Of a stretch of DNA of 64,000 bases, positions 62,521 to 64,000 are shown piece by piece; positions within the stretch are counted from its first letter, which is position 1, and the number at the start of each line of letters is the position of its first letter. A program made the translations under genes and the position numbers. The notes under the pieces were generated by a model. It had not been told where the DNA came from. It searched no databases and saw nothing but the letters and a program-made list of their open reading frames with translations. Origin of the DNA: Melitaea cinxia (Eukaryota > Arthropoda > Insecta > Lepidoptera > Nymphalidae); NCBI RefSeq assembly GCF_905220565.1, contig NC_059418.1, positions 9,353,441 through 9,417,440 of the forward strand, read 5' to 3'.

Positions 62521-64000
62521 TATATTTGTTATTAGATAATTATTTATGTTGTTTTCCTGAAGATGCTAGCGTAAGTTTTTTTATAGGTGTAGAAAGTAGC
62601 GGTGTCGTGTTTTAAATCGTCTGTCATCAGCGCGATAATTTGATATTTTCTTTAATAATAAACTGACATCAAGAGATTAGCGTCGTTGTTGTTCTAGTTG
62701 AATAATAAGACAGAATCTTGAATTGTAAAATTGAAGTTTTCTGAAAATCACATTGAGTAATATCGAGGAATACTGTTACTTTCTTGAAGTGACTTTTTTA
62801 ACAATTTAGAATACTGAGCTATAATGAAATTAAGAACACAGTGAATATTCAATGTATATCTGTGACTACTTGTGCTATATGGAGCCTGTGGAAGTAAGAC
62901 ATTTATTAAATTACTCGTATACAGTTATTATTATTATTACGGACATTGATTACTTTAACATACCTCCCAGTCCTATTACGTAAACTCGACTGTCCATCCG
63001 TGTATCCTCTGTCTACCCACTAGAGCTACCCACAGAATAGTAAATGTTCGAGTATGTTTCGTCTTGTTGATAGATGGCGCTGATCGACAGGTACAAATAA
63101 TAAATCACGGTGGCAAGATTTTCCTTATTGTATATAAAATCACTTAAGACCATTTTGAAAACTGCACACAGGTGAAGAATAGTAAGGATTACACGCTTAC
63201 TGATCTTCACCTTGTACCTGACATCTATATCCATTTTTAAACATTTTTAAAAAGTTTTAGATTTCCGATCGCTCAGAAGTTCAAATGAAACTAATTACTT
63301 ATATCGTATCGAGATCGACAGGCACTAATAATAGATCGCGGTGGCGAGATTTTTATTTTTGTATATAAAATCAATTATGATCATTTCGAAAACAGGAATT
63401 AGGTGATGAAGAGTAAACCTTACATGCTTACTCTTTATCAACGAATTCCTCTTTCCGAATTTTTAACAGTATTGAAAAAATTCCAACAAGGTATGTCTTA
63501 AGATTGACACGACTAAAAATTAAAATCAGTTTCCCTTACAAAACATACGTTTATTCATTTAATTTATCATCAAACGTCACACTTGTGAACAATCGATGAA
63601 ATTAGTTTAGCTGTGCCGTCCTTACACGATATATTATATAATGCAAATGGTTGTAGTTTTAATTAAGATTTGAGCAAAAACTTGTATTTTTAGAAATATT
63701 TGAGGTCAATAATATAGTTGTATTTCCCCTTTTGGCTATAGGATGGGTGAGGTCTTATGTGTTGAGTTGTGTTGGTGGTGAGGCCTTTTTGAATGTTTAA
63801 TTTAGTTGCTAATTATTTTGTAAAACAAAAGCTTGTTAATCTCGATATAGGTAAATAAATGCATAGAACGCTGGAACTAGAAAGACCGAGCGAGGGCGAA
63901 TTTAAATATTAGTCAACTGTACGTTTTAATGTATAGAATTTGTAGTAATTATCTTAATGTTAAATGGTTTAGTAGTTTTTTCTTTATAAATAATAAATAT
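62521..64000. other. Gene-free stretch with two repeat remnants
   Basis: 63,045-63,130 has a core module in minus orientation (TTGTTGATAGATGGCGCTGA, ATCACGGTGGCAAGATTTTC). 63,325-63,430 has ATCGCGGTGGCGAGATTTTT and GTGATGAAGAGTAAACCTTA shared with 16,170-16,230. The remainder, to 64,000, shows no gene. Confidence 0.35.

Overview
The window reads as AT-rich, repeat-dense insect DNA, most likely from a moth or butterfly. The evidence is several repeat ends I know from Lepidoptera: non-LTR/SINE tails containing GTCCAGCAGTGGACT followed by (GAT)n, a Jockey-type LINE 3' UTR, tRNA-derived SINEs, and Helitron-type ends of the CCCGTGCGAAGCC...CTAGT kind. Nothing bacterial (operons, Shine-Dalgarno sites, CRISPR arrays) is present. 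Most of the 64 kb is transposon-derived, and many copies are nested inside one another.

Layout: 1-16.3 kb is a mosaic of dispersed repeats (called R1 to R7 here), SINEs, foldback elements, a 118-bp minisatellite within a Helitron-like element, and a Helitron helicase C-terminal fragment. 16,323-22,376 is an almost intact Ty3/gypsy LTR retrotransposon on the minus strand, with 262-bp LTRs differing at about two positions. It carries a gag gene with an arginine/serine-rich N-terminus and a protease-RT-RNase H-integrase polyprotein, with two frame breaks, each in a homopolymer. 22.4-28.5 kb returns to repeats. 28.5-34.7 kb is the least repetitive part. It holds the only good host-gene candidate: a TATA-less promoter-like block, a 5' UTR-like stretch and one open exon on the plus strand (30,292-30,930) ending in a splice-donor-like GTGGGT. 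34.7-55.6 kb is again repeats: a LINE 3' end, inverted Helitron copies, tRNA-like elements and SINEs. 55,722-57,652 is a piggyBac element with TTAA target duplications and a deleted catalytic core. It sits inside a second, diverged copy of the promoter-like block of the 29-kb gene. 57.7-64 kb is R1/R7 repeats, a Jockey LINE 3' end and microsatellites.

Three observations stand out. First, an abundant family with AACCGACTTC/GAAGTCGGTT inverted subtermini, a terminal GTTTGC-GA-GCAAAC hairpin and internal tandem repeats, which resembles Helentron-associated elements; two copies can be bounded using empty sites inside this window. Second, a cloverleaf-capable tRNA-like sequence enclosed by ATCATATCAAAAATT inverted repeats, present in several copies. 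Third, a short module (CCACCGCGATT, a spacer, then TGAGCGCCATCTATCAACAAG) shared by otherwise different repeats in both orientations. Family assignments rest on reading motifs by eye; no alignment or database search was run.
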